From Sphingosinicella sp041916975 (lineage in GTDB: Bacteria > Pseudomonadota > Alphaproteobacteria > Sphingomonadales > Sphingomonadaceae): a DNA stretch of 64,000 nucleotides. The notes under the pieces were generated by a model that ran no database searches, was not told where the DNA came from, and saw only the letters and a program-made list of their open reading frames with translations. Positions 49,396-60,023 of the stretch are shown here, in pieces. Every line of letters begins with the position of its first letter. The first letter of the stretch is position 1. The stretch covers positions 1,736,001 to 1,800,000 of the forward strand of contig NZ_JAYRYK010000001.1 of the NCBI RefSeq assembly GCF_041916975.1, read 5' to 3'. The position numbers were made by a program, and so were the translations under genes.

Positions 49396-50553
49396 ATGAA
49401 TCCGCTCTACGCCAACCTGCCGACCACGATCTTCGAGAAGATGTCGGCGCTTGCCCGCGAAACGGGCGCGATCAACCTTGGGCAAGGCTTCCCCGACGCG
49501 GGCTGGCCGCGCGACGTTCTGGAAGAAGGCGCCCGCGCGCTCACCGAAGGCTATAACCAGTATCCGCCGATGCCCGGCATCCCAGCGCTGCGGCAGGCGA
49601 TCACCGATCATTACCGCCGCCATCAAGGCATCGATCTCGATTGGCAGACCGAAATCACCGTCACCTCGGGCGCGACCGAGGCGCTGGCCGCCGCGATCAT
49701 GGCGCTCGTCAGCCCCGGCGACGAGGTGCTGATGATCCAGCCGATGTACGACGCCTATCTGCCCATGGTTCGCCAGGCGGGCGGCGTCCCTCGACTGATC
49801 CGCCTTGAACCGCCCGAATGGCGTCTCACCGCAGAGTCTCTGTCGTCTGCCTTCACGCCCCGCACGCGCGTCGTCCTCCTCAACAACCCGCTCAATCCCA
49901 CAGCAACGATGTTCTCCGACGAGGAGCTCGCGCTCCTCGCTCGCTTCGTGGTCGCGCACGACGCCGTCGTCATCAGCGACGAGGTGTGGGAGCATGTCGT
50001 GTTCGATGGCCGCACCCATTCGCCGATCATGGCGCAGCCGGGAATGCGCGAGCGGACGGTGAAGATCGGATCGGGCGGCAAGATCTTCTCGCTCACCGGC
50101 TGGAAGGTCGGCTGGATGTGCGCCGCGCCGAAGCTCACGCACGCGCTTGCCCGCGCGCACCAGTTCCTCACCTTCACGACACCGCCGAACCTGCAGGCAG
50201 CCGTCGCCTACGGGCTCGGCAAGGCGGAGGATTATTTCACCACGATGCGCGCCGATTTCGCCCGCTCGCGTGACCGACTGGCAAGCGGCCTCGAAGCCGC
50301 GGGCTGGAAGACACTGCCGAGCGCGGGCACCTACTTCCTCTCGGTCGATCTCGCCGCCACGGGCATCGCGCTGGACGATGTGAGCTTCTGCGATCGGCTG
50401 GCGCGCGAGGGCGATGTCGTCGCGATTCCGGTGTCAGCGTTCTATGCCGAAACACCCGTCACATCGGTGGTACGCTTCTGCTTCGCGAAGGCCGACACGA
50501 CGATCGACGCAGCGCTGGAACGCATGGCCCGCGCGCGGTCGCTGTTCGGCTAA
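49396..50553 (+). CDS. PLP aminotransferase, probable methionine-forming
   Basis: Encodes 385 residues, a class I/II aminotransferase. The PLP lysine lies in GSGGKIFSLTGWKVGW, with NPLNPTATMF and SDEVWEHVVFDG as further cofactor contacts. It resembles YbdL/MtnE-type enzymes that transaminate 4-methylthio-2-oxobutyrate to methionine, the final salvage step. The divergent placement next to mtnB supports this over other substrates. Kynurenine aminotransferase-like activity is an alternative. Confidence 0.85.
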   Translation: MNPLYANLPTTIFEKMSALARETGAINLGQGFPDAGWPRDVLEEGARALTEGYNQYPPMPGIPALRQAITDHYRRHQGIDLDWQTEITVTSGATEALAAAIMALVSPGDEVLMIQPMYDAYLPMVRQAGGVPRLIRLEPPEWRLTAESLSSAFTPRTRVVLLNNPLNPTATMFSDEELALLARFVVAHDAVVISDEVWEHVVFDGRTHSPIMAQPGMRERTVKIGSGGKIFSLTGWKVGWMCAAPKLTHALARAHQFLTFTTPPNLQAAVAYGLGKAEDYFTTMRADFARSRDRLASGLEAAGWKTLPSAGTYFLSVDLAATGIALDDVSFCDRLAREGDVVAIPVSAFYAETPVTSVVRFCFAKADTTIDAALERMARARSLFG

Positions 50554-50556
50554 GGC

Positions 50557-52227
50557 CTAGCTCCCGAGCTCCGCGATCATCGTCTCGCGCATCACGAACT
50601 TCTGCACCTTGCCCGTCACCGTCATCGGGAAGGTTTCCACGATCCGCACATAGCGCGGCACCTTGTAGTGCGCGATGCGGCCCCGGCAGTGATCGCGCAC
50701 GTCCTCTTCCGAAAGCGCCGCGCCGCCGCGCGTCATCACCCACGCGCACAGTTCCTCGCCGAACCGATCGTCGGGAACGCCGATCACCTGCGCGTCGGCG
50801 ATGTGCGGATGCGTCAGCAGGAACTCCTCAATCTCGCGCGGGTAGATGTTCTCGCCGCCACGGATCACCATGTCCTTGATGCGGCCCGTAATGCGGCAAT
50901 AGCCCTTCTCGTCGATCGTCGCGATGTCGCCGGTGTGCATCCAGCCGTCTTCGTCGATCGCTTCGGCCGTGCGCGCGGCATCGTCCCAATAGCCCTGCAT
51001 CACCGAATAACCGCGCGTGCACAGCTCGCCCGCCTCGCCCCGTGGCAGCGTCTCGCCGTCCGGCCCGACGATCTTCACCTCAAGGTGCGGCTGCACGCGG
51101 CCCACCGTGGAGACACGCTCCTCGATGGGATCGTCCATCCCGCTCTGGAAGCTCACCGGACTCGTCTCGGTCATGCCGTAGGCGATCGTCACCTGATGCA
51201 TCCCGAGCCGGTCGATCACCTCGCGCATCGTCGCGATCGGGCACGGCGATCCCGCCATGATGCCCGTGCGCAGCGACGACACATCGAAGCTCTCGAATTC
51301 CGGCCGTCCGAGCACGGCGATAAACATCGTCGGCACACCGTACAGCGCCGTGCAACGTTCAGCCGCCACCGTCTCCAGCACCGCCATCGGATCGAAGGCC
51401 TCCGCCGGGTAGACCATCGTCGCCCCATGCGCGAGGCAGGCAAGGTTGCCCATCACCATGCCGAAGCAGTGGTAAAGCGGCACCGGAATGCACACGCGGT
51501 CTGCCTTCGAAAGCCCGATACCCGCGCCGACGAAATAGCCGTTGTTGAGGATGTTCCGGTGCGTCAGCGTCGCGCCCTTGGGGAAGCCCGTGGTGCCGCT
51601 GGTGAACTGGATGTTCACGGCATCGTTCGCGTCGATGGGGATCGCATCCAGCAGCGCCGTATCCGCCGCGCCCTCCAGATCGCCAAAGCGCAGACAGCCC
51701 GCGTGCGCCTCCTCGCCGATCGTCGCGACAAGCCTGAGGTCCGGCAGTGCCCGGGCACGCAGTGTTCCGGGCGTCGCTTCTGCAAGCTCCGGCATCAGCT
51801 CGCGCAGCATGGCGACATAGTCGCTCGTCTTGTGCCGCACCGCCGTCACCAGGGCGCGGCAGCCGACCTTCTTCAGCGCGTACTCGACCTCGCTCGTCCG
51901 GTACGCGGGATTGATCGTCACGAGGATCATGCCGGCCGTCGCGGTTGCGAACTGCAGGATCGTCCATTCCGCGCAGTTGGGCGCCCAGATGCCGACACGG
52001 TCGCCGGGCCGCACCCCCGCATCCAGCAGCCCGCAGGCCACGGCTTCGCTGCGCCGTTTCAGCTCCGCCCACGTCAGCCGCACGCCCTGATGCCGGACGA
52101 CAAGCGCCTCGCCATCCGGATCGCGCGCAGCAGCAGCCGCAAGCATCGCGCCGATCGGCTTCTCGATCAGCGGCGGTTCGCTTAAACCAACAACGTGGCT
52201 CAGCTCTTGCGATTCTCCCCGGACCAT
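50557..52227 (-). CDS. AMP-binding acyl-CoA synthetase (second)
   Basis: Encodes 556 residues. Adenylation motifs: TSGTTGFPKGATLTH (P-loop), YGMTETSPVSF, TGDIATIDEKGYCRITGR and the C-terminal lysine in TVTGKVQKF. It activates a carboxylic acid to its CoA thioester; chain length or aromatic preference is unknown. It starts 28 nt inside the preceding synthetase gene behind GGGAGCAGGA, so it is the tenth gene of the amine operon, and converges with the aminotransferase gene 3 nt away. Confidence 0.92.
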   Translation of the reverse strand: MVRGESQELSHVVGLSEPPLIEKPIGAMLAAAAARDPDGEALVVRHQGVRLTWAELKRRSEAVACGLLDAGVRPGDRVGIWAPNCAEWTILQFATATAGMILVTINPAYRTSEVEYALKKVGCRALVTAVRHKTSDYVAMLRELMPELAEATPGTLRARALPDLRLVATIGEEAHAGCLRFGDLEGAADTALLDAIPIDANDAVNIQFTSGTTGFPKGATLTHRNILNNGYFVGAGIGLSKADRVCIPVPLYHCFGMVMGNLACLAHGATMVYPAEAFDPMAVLETVAAERCTALYGVPTMFIAVLGRPEFESFDVSSLRTGIMAGSPCPIATMREVIDRLGMHQVTIAYGMTETSPVSFQSGMDDPIEERVSTVGRVQPHLEVKIVGPDGETLPRGEAGELCTRGYSVMQGYWDDAARTAEAIDEDGWMHTGDIATIDEKGYCRITGRIKDMVIRGGENIYPREIEEFLLTHPHIADAQVIGVPDDRFGEELCAWVMTRGGAALSEEDVRDHCRGRIAHYKVPRYVRIVETFPMTVTGKVQKFVMRETMIAELGS

Positions 52228-53798
52228 TCCTGCTCCCTCAATTCCTTGCGCCGGATTTTGCCGCTCACTGTCTTGGGCAGCGATGCGACGAATTCGATCT
52301 TGCGCGGATACTTATAGGGCGCCGTCGTGGATTTCACATGCGTTTGCAAAGCCTCGACGAGCGCATCCGAAGCGGCGTGTCCCGCCGCGAGCACCACGAA
52401 CGCCTTCACCACCTCACCGCGGGTCGGATCGGGACTCGCCACAACAGCGCTTTCGGCGACCGCCGGATGCTCGAACAGCGCGCTTTCCACCTCGAACGGG
52501 CCGATCCGGTATCCGGCGGAGAGGATCACGTCGTCGGCGCGGCCGACGAACCAGAAGAAACCGTCATCGTCCACAAAGGCGCGATCGCCGGTCAAATACC
52601 ACCCATCGCGGAACACGCTTGCCGTGCGCTCGTCATCGTCGCGATAGCCAAGGAAGAGCCCCGGCGGCCGTCCCTCCGCAACGCGCAGCGCGATGTCGCC
52701 TTCCTCGCCCGGCGGCAGGCGCTCGCCGCCCTCGCCGATCACGGCAAGGTCAATGCCGGGCGCGGGCCTTCCCATCGCGCCCTGTCGCTCTGCGCCCTCG
52801 CGGTTGCAGCACAGCATCACCGTTTCGGTCTGGCCGTAGCCGTCGTGGATCGAAAGCCCGGTCGCGGCGCGCCACAGGTCGATCACCTCGGGATTGAGCG
52901 GTTCGCCCGCGCTCACGCAGCGCCGCAGTGTCTCGAAGCGCCGCGTGCCGAGATCGGAACGCACGAACATGCGGTACGCGGTCGGCGGCGCGCACAGCGT
53001 TGTCACCGGATATTTGGCAAGGAGGCCAAGCACCGCCTCCGCGTCGAAGCCCGGCGCGTGATAGGCGAAGATGCCCGCACCCATCATCCACGGTGCGAAC
53101 AGGCTGGACCACGCCGCCTTCGCCCAGCCCGTGTCGGACACGTTCCACATCAGGTCGCCGGGGCCGAGATCGAGCCAATAGCGCGCCGTGATCTCGTGCG
53201 CGAGCGGATAGCCCGCGCCGTGGATCGTCATCTTCGGGTTTCCGGTGGTACCGCTGGTGAAATAGCAGAGCGCCGGATCATCGAATGCCGTGTCGGCGAT
53301 CTCCGCGAGCGGCTCCGCCTTCGCGGCCAGTGCCGAATAGTCGCCCCAGCCATCGCGTGGCCCACCGATATGGAGCTTCGCGATTGCGTCGTCGCCAAGC
53401 GCGGCATCGACGCGATCGGCGATATCCGCACCCGCGATCACGCACACGGCCTTCGCCGCCGTGCGGCGGTAGGCGATGTCCTTGGGCATCAGCTGCACCG
53501 TGCCGGGCGAGGCGATGGCGCCAAGCCTCAAACAGCCGAGCATCAGCTCCCACCATTCGAGTTCGCGCGCCAGCAGGATCAGCACGGTATCGCCGCGCTT
53601 TACCCCCGCGTTTTTCAGAACGGCAGCGGCCCGCGCCGCCCGTTCGTCAAGCGCGGCAAAGCTGATGTCCTCGACGCGGCCGACCGCATCGACCCAAAGC
53701 AGGGCACGATCGGTTCCACGCTCGCGCGCAAGACGCTGCATCCGGTCCCGCGCGAAATTGGTTCGCGCGGGCGGATTCCACTCGAAAGGCACGGTCAT
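52200..53798 (-). CDS. AMP-binding acyl-CoA synthetase (first, ACSM-like)
   Basis: Encodes 532 residues. Motifs: TSGTTGNPKMTIH, GYGQTETVML, YLTGDRAFVDDDG and KTVSGKIRRKEL. The N-terminal part (FNFARD-like, TNFARDRM) and overall design resemble medium-chain/aryl acyl-CoA ligases of the ACSM group. It likely activates the acid made by the aldehyde dehydrogenase upstream, with which it overlaps by 4 nt. Two synthetases in one operon suggest two acids or two chain lengths. Confidence 0.92.
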   Translation of the reverse strand: MTVPFEWNPPARTNFARDRMQRLARERGTDRALLWVDAVGRVEDISFAALDERAARAAAVLKNAGVKRGDTVLILLARELEWWELMLGCLRLGAIASPGTVQLMPKDIAYRRTAAKAVCVIAGADIADRVDAALGDDAIAKLHIGGPRDGWGDYSALAAKAEPLAEIADTAFDDPALCYFTSGTTGNPKMTIHGAGYPLAHEITARYWLDLGPGDLMWNVSDTGWAKAAWSSLFAPWMMGAGIFAYHAPGFDAEAVLGLLAKYPVTTLCAPPTAYRMFVRSDLGTRRFETLRRCVSAGEPLNPEVIDLWRAATGLSIHDGYGQTETVMLCCNREGAERQGAMGRPAPGIDLAVIGEGGERLPPGEEGDIALRVAEGRPPGLFLGYRDDDERTASVFRDGWYLTGDRAFVDDDGFFWFVGRADDVILSAGYRIGPFEVESALFEHPAVAESAVVASPDPTRGEVVKAFVVLAAGHAASDALVEALQTHVKSTTAPYKYPRKIEFVASLPKTVSGKIRRKELREQEWSGENRKS

Positions 53799-55198
53799 CG
53801 CGCTTCGTTGATGATCTGCACCTGCGTGAACTCATGCAGGCCTTCCTCGGCGAATTCCACGCCGATGCCGGATTGCTTGGCGCCGCCGAAGGGGATGTTC
53901 GGCCCGAAATCGAGGTGCTTGTTGATCCACACCGTGCCCGAATCCATCCGCGTCGCGATGTCGTAGGCGGTGTCGCGGTCCTTGCCCCACACGGAACCGC
54001 CGAGACCCCACGGCGAGGCATTGGCGCGCTCGAGCGCTTCTTCCGCATCATCGTAGCGAATGACCGGCAGAATGGGTCCGAACTGTTCCTCGTCCACGAT
54101 GCGTGTGCCGTCCGAAACGTCGCGCACGATCGTCGGCCGGATGAAATAGCCAGGCCGATCCACGGTCTCGCCGCCCGCGATGATATTGCCGGACGCGCGC
54201 GCGTCGTCGAGGAAGCCCTTCACCTTCTCGTACTGCATCTTGTTCTGCAGCGGGCCGATCTGCGCGCCCTGCGCGAGCCCATCGTCCACGATCGCCGCGT
54301 CCGCCAGCTTCGCCAGTTCGGCGCAAAGATCCTCATAGATGGAAGAATGGGCGTAGACGCGCTTGACGGCGAGGCACACCTGCCCCGCGTTCATCATCGC
54401 CGCGCCGAAGATGCCGGGCGCGATCGTCTTGGGGTCGGCATCGGGCAGCACGATCGCCGCGTCGTTGCCGCCGAGTTCGAGCGTGATGCGCTTGATGCTG
54501 GAAGCGGCGCTCGCCATCACCTTCTTGCCCGTCTCGGTGGAGCCGGTGAACGAAATCTTGGCGATATCCGGGTGCGTCGTCAGCTTACCGCCGAGATCGT
54601 TCTGGTCGGTCACGATATTGATGACGCCCGCCGGGAAAATCTCCGCGCAAAGCTCGCCGAGCTTCAGCGTGGTGAGCGGCGTAGTCGGCGCGGGCTTGAT
54701 GACGATGGTGTTGCCGGCAAGCAGCGCCATCGGCATCTTGAAAGCGACAATCAGCACCGGGAAATTCCACGGAATGATCGCGCCGACCACACCCAGCGGC
54801 TTCCGCCGCATCTCGACGCGGCGGGTATCGTTGTCCTCGATCAGTTTGCTTTCGAGTTCCAGCGACGCGAGGTAACGCATGAATGCCGCCGTATAGGCGA
54901 TTTCCGCCGTCGATTCACTGAGCGGCTTGCCCTGTTCCTGCGTCAGCAGTCGGGCGAAGCTATCCACCTTCGCCTCGATGGCGTCGGCGAGTTTCAGGAG
55001 CAGATCACGGCGTTCCTGCATGGAACGCCGCGACCATGCGGGGAAGGCGGCCTTCGCGGCGGCGACCGCAGCATCAAGCTGGGCCTCCGATCCGCGCGGA
55101 CAAACGGCGAGTACCTCTTCCGTCGCCGGGTTGATGACATTCATTGTCATATCGCCCGGCACCAGCGCGCCGCCGATCAGCAGCCGATAGTCGTCCAT
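53795..55198 (-). CDS. NAD(P)-dependent aldehyde dehydrogenase
   Basis: Encodes 467 residues from ATG 55198 (GGGAAGGA upstream; an in-frame TTG lies 6 nt earlier). Catalytic Cys is in NAGQVCLAVKR, general base Glu in LELGGND, with the Rossmann loop SFTGSTETGKKV and the conserved PWNFPV. It oxidises an aldehyde to the acid; the aldehyde is most likely the product of the amine dehydrogenase in the same operon. It lies 28 nt after the TonB receptor gene. Confidence 0.93.
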   Translation of the reverse strand: MDDYRLLIGGALVPGDMTMNVINPATEEVLAVCPRGSEAQLDAAVAAAKAAFPAWSRRSMQERRDLLLKLADAIEAKVDSFARLLTQEQGKPLSESTAEIAYTAAFMRYLASLELESKLIEDNDTRRVEMRRKPLGVVGAIIPWNFPVLIVAFKMPMALLAGNTIVIKPAPTTPLTTLKLGELCAEIFPAGVINIVTDQNDLGGKLTTHPDIAKISFTGSTETGKKVMASAASSIKRITLELGGNDAAIVLPDADPKTIAPGIFGAAMMNAGQVCLAVKRVYAHSSIYEDLCAELAKLADAAIVDDGLAQGAQIGPLQNKMQYEKVKGFLDDARASGNIIAGGETVDRPGYFIRPTIVRDVSDGTRIVDEEQFGPILPVIRYDDAEEALERANASPWGLGGSVWGKDRDTAYDIATRMDSGTVWINKHLDFGPNIPFGGAKQSGIGVEFAEEGLHEFTQVQIINEAR

Positions 55199-55226
55199 AA
55201 CCAATCCTTCCCCAGTATCGTCGTCT

Positions 55227-57431
<2,205 letters not shown>

Positions 57432-57461
57432 AGTCAAACCTTCCCCTTTTGTTTCCCCGAA

Positions 57462-57932
57462 TTATGTGTCGCCGCCCTCCGCAAGAGCATTGATCTTTTC
57501 GACCAGTTCCGCCCGCACGGCAGGCGCTTCGGTGCGGAGCGGCGCCTTGCGCAGCTTGCCGATCTCGCTTGCCGTATAGGGTTTGAAATCCGCCGGAACA
57601 TGCGCGTTGTCGAAGCGGTAAAGCGTCCAGTTCAGAAGGTCCGCGAGTTCCGTGTCGCTGATCGGCGCGGTCGCGACTCCCGGAACGCGTCCCAGATATT
57701 CGCGCCCGCCCGGCACCTGCAGGAACTTCGCCACCACCCCCGCCATCGCGGGCGTCGTCTCGGCGCTGCCGGTCGCATCCGGCCGGTGGCAGCCCTGGCA
57801 TTTCAGGATCCAGTTCTGCCGCGCGAGCGCCGGATTGGAAACGCCGGTCTCGCGGGTGACACCCTGCGCAGCCAGTCCCGCACCGGCGACGCCGGCGAGA
57901 GCGGCAAGCGCGAGGATGCCGCGCAGTATCAC
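57462..57932 (-). CDS. Periplasmic mono-heme cytochrome c (second)
   Basis: Encodes 156 residues: signal peptide (ends GLAAQ) and one heme site CQGCH (about 46-50). The C-terminal part (YRFDNAHVPADFKPYTASEIG) resembles mono-heme cytochromes found with amine or alcohol dehydrogenases. It may carry electrons from the TTQ enzyme or from the other cytochrome toward the oxidase. Overlaps its upstream neighbour by 4 nt. Confidence 0.88.
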   Translation of the reverse strand: MILRGILALAALAGVAGAGLAAQGVTRETGVSNPALARQNWILKCQGCHRPDATGSAETTPAMAGVVAKFLQVPGGREYLGRVPGVATAPISDTELADLLNWTLYRFDNAHVPADFKPYTASEIGKLRKAPLRTEAPAVRAELVEKINALAEGGDT

Positions 57933-58375
57933 TTGATCGCGGCCTTCAGTTCGGCAACCTGCCGCGGGGTCAGCGCCGCGCCGCCCTTGCGGATACCGCC
58001 CACCTCATCGGCACTGAAGCGCGTGACCTTCTTGTCGGCCGCAGCGATCGTGTCGAGCACGTGGTTCAGAACCGCTGCAACCTCGTCGTCCTTCATCGGC
58101 TGCGCAGGCATCACGCCGCGATAGGTCTTGCCGTCGACAACGATCGGCCCGGAGAGGCCGCGCGTCAGCGCCAGCACCAGGAAGCGCCGCCCGTCCGGCT
58201 TGGCCGCGAGCGCCGCGGGTTCCACCTTCAGCGAAGGGAACGCGCCCGGCACACCCGCGCCGGTCGCGAGATGGCACGCCGCGCAGCGCTTGTAGAGCGC
58301 CGGGCCGTCCGCGGCCTCGGCCGCCGCAGGCAACGCCATCAGCAGCATCGCGGCCGCGATACGCAGCATCGTCAT
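57929..58375 (-). CDS. Periplasmic mono-heme cytochrome c (first)
   Basis: Encodes 148 residues from ATG 58375, which overlaps the mauA stop (ATGA). Signal peptide (ends AEAA) and heme site KRCAACHLATGAG, with a possible Met axial ligand in YRGVMPAQPM. Directly downstream of the light chain, it is the best candidate for the electron acceptor of the dehydrogenase, in the place taken by amicyanin or azurin in studied systems; no cupredoxin gene is seen here. Confidence 0.9.
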   Translation of the reverse strand: MTMLRIAAAMLLMALPAAAEAADGPALYKRCAACHLATGAGVPGAFPSLKVEPAALAAKPDGRRFLVLALTRGLSGPIVVDGKTYRGVMPAQPMKDDEVAAVLNHVLDTIAAADKKVTRFSADEVGGIRKGGAALTPRQVAELKAAIK

Positions 58376-58929
58376 TTCTCCAGTGCCACGCCGAGGATAA
58401 CCGCGGTCGAGCAGTTGTAGATCGCGCTCGACGTGCCGAGGCACCAGTTGATGTCGTTGTTCTCCTGAGGCCGCACCATCGGCCGGTCGCCCTCGTTGCG
58501 GTTGCACAGGCACCGCCCGCACGAGGATTTGCCGCAGCAGTCGTTGTAGCTGATGATGTAGGAGCGATTGTCCGCCGGGTTGAGGCAGGTGCCGATCCAC
58601 GTGATCGGCGACATCTCCGTGCCCGGCGGGCAGGTGCTCGCCGTGCCGCCGCAGCATGAGCAGAGGAATCCGTCGATCGCACAGTAGCGCCAGTAGTCGC
58701 AGCTCGCCTGATCGCCCGGATCCTGCGGATTGCGCGTCGGCTGCGGCGCGATGCCGCCGCCGGCGCCGCCGTGCGCAGGGTTCGCCGCGGCATAGGCGCG
58801 CGACACGGGCAGCACGGGGAACGCCGCGGCGCCGGTGATCGCACCGCCGATCAGCGTCAACAGGCTACGGCGCGAGGTGGTTTTGGCTACCCGGCGGGTG
58901 AGCGCTTCGGTGATCTTGTCGATGGCCAT
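58372..58929 (-). CDS. mauA: TTQ amine dehydrogenase light chain
   Basis: Encodes 185 residues. A long signal with twin arginine (TTSRRSLLTLIGG, 17-29) precedes the Cys-rich catalytic domain, which has 14 cysteines. The tryptophans that form tryptophan tryptophylquinone are W111 (SPITWIGTC) and W162 (NDINWCLG), 51 residues apart as in known enzymes. The catalytic aspartates fit at D86 (AIDGFLC) and D130 (SYNDCC), 25 before and 19 after W111. The extra Cys in GKSSCGRC is more like aromatic amine dehydrogenase than methylamine dehydrogenase, as far as can be judged without an alignment. It oxidises primary amines to aldehyde plus ammonia in the periplasm. Confidence 0.93.
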   Translation of the reverse strand: MAIDKITEALTRRVAKTTSRRSLLTLIGGAITGAAAFPVLPVSRAYAAANPAHGGAGGGIAPQPTRNPQDPGDQASCDYWRYCAIDGFLCSCCGGTASTCPPGTEMSPITWIGTCLNPADNRSYIISYNDCCGKSSCGRCLCNRNEGDRPMVRPQENNDINWCLGTSSAIYNCSTAVILGVALEK

Positions 58930-58941
58930 GGCTGCGTCCCC

Positions 58942-59526
58942 CTATCGTTTCGCAAGAAAGTCCTGGAGCGAGGCGACGCCGCGCTCCTTGGCTTCGAACA
59001 GGCTTTCGAGATGCTCGCGCGTGTTGACGAGGCCGAGCGAGGCGATCTTGCCATCCTCGCCGATCAGCACGGCGTACGGCAGCTTCGACACGCCGAAGCG
59101 GCGCCCGAGATCCTCGGAGAGGACGTAGGGGAAGCCCGCCAGCCCTTCGGCCATCATCAGGCGCCGGTGCGCAGCTTCATCCCCGTCGCTCGCCAGGATC
59201 GCGTCGAGCCAGCCGCGCTCGGCAGCGGCAGCCGACTTGAACACCGGCAGCAGCGTCTTGCAGATCGGGCAGTCCGGCGAAAGGAAGAAGACCAGCTGGC
59301 TACGGCCCCGCGCGCCGCCGATCACGACAGCATTGCCGCTCAGCGACTTCACATGCATTTCCGGGGCGGCGTCACCGACCTTCACGCCCTGATGCAGCGT
59401 CAGCGCGCCCGCAGGCGCGATCCGTTCGTGGAGAACGCCCACCTGCCGCGCCAGCGCCGCGATGAGCACGCCCAGCACGGCAACGGTGATCCAGAGCAGC
59501 ACCTGCGAGACGACGATCAGGCTCAT
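58942..59526 (-). CDS. mauD: Amine dehydrogenase maturation protein MauD
   Basis: Encodes 194 residues: one N-terminal membrane helix (about 6-27) and a periplasmic thioredoxin-like domain with C86-P-I-C89 (SPDCPICKTLLP). MauD is needed for the disulfide pattern of the light chain. ATG 59526 overlaps the mauE stop (ATGA); an upstream in-frame ATG is less likely. Confidence 0.93.
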   Translation of the reverse strand: MSLIVVSQVLLWITVAVLGVLIAALARQVGVLHERIAPAGALTLHQGVKVGDAAPEMHVKSLSGNAVVIGGARGRSQLVFFLSPDCPICKTLLPVFKSAAAAERGWLDAILASDGDEAAHRRLMMAEGLAGFPYVLSEDLGRRFGVSKLPYAVLIGEDGKIASLGLVNTREHLESLFEAKERGVASLQDFLAKR

Positions 59527-60023
59527 GCGTGCCTCCAATGAGGTTGAGGGATGGCCGCCAGTTCACCGGCGGCGGACTGCAGGCTGAAAAGCGCAAGCGC
59601 CGCGAACAATGGTTCGGGCGACCATGCGCCCGCCGGTAGAAACGCAGCGGCGAGCGCGAGAGCGGCGAAAAAGATGGCGCGCGCCGGAGCAAAGACCCGG
59701 GGAGCCGCGGCATGCGCGCCGAAAGTGCAACCGCAATCGAACGCCTCACCGCGCCGCCGCACAAGCAGCACGGCGTAGACAAGCCAGAGCCCCGCGGCGA
59801 TGGCGGCACCTGCCGGCCGCGTCGCGGCGAACAGCAGTGCGATCGCCGCAAGCAGCTCCACCGCACCCGCCGTCGCGGCGAGCACCCTGCCGAAACCGGC
59901 GTTCACGCCTGCAAGTCGCGCCGCCGCACCCGCAAGGCGGTCGGCCTGGAACGCCTTGTGCGCGGCCGCCGACAGCAGCACGAGCGCCAGGAACAGCGCG
60001 ATGCTGTCGCCAGCGAAGCTCAT
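59523..60023 (-). CDS. mauE: Amine dehydrogenase maturation protein MauE
   Basis: Encodes 166 residues with four to five membrane helices of the MauE/DoxX type and the short Cys pair FDCGCTFG (about 95-102) on a loop. MauE works with MauD in light chain folding and disulfide formation. It overlaps both neighbours by 4 nt. Confidence 0.9.
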   Translation of the reverse strand: MSFAGDSIALFLALVLLSAAAHKAFQADRLAGAAARLAGVNAGFGRVLAATAGAVELLAAIALLFAATRPAGAAIAAGLWLVYAVLLVRRRGEAFDCGCTFGAHAAAPRVFAPARAIFFAALALAAAFLPAGAWSPEPLFAALALFSLQSAAGELAAIPQPHWRHA

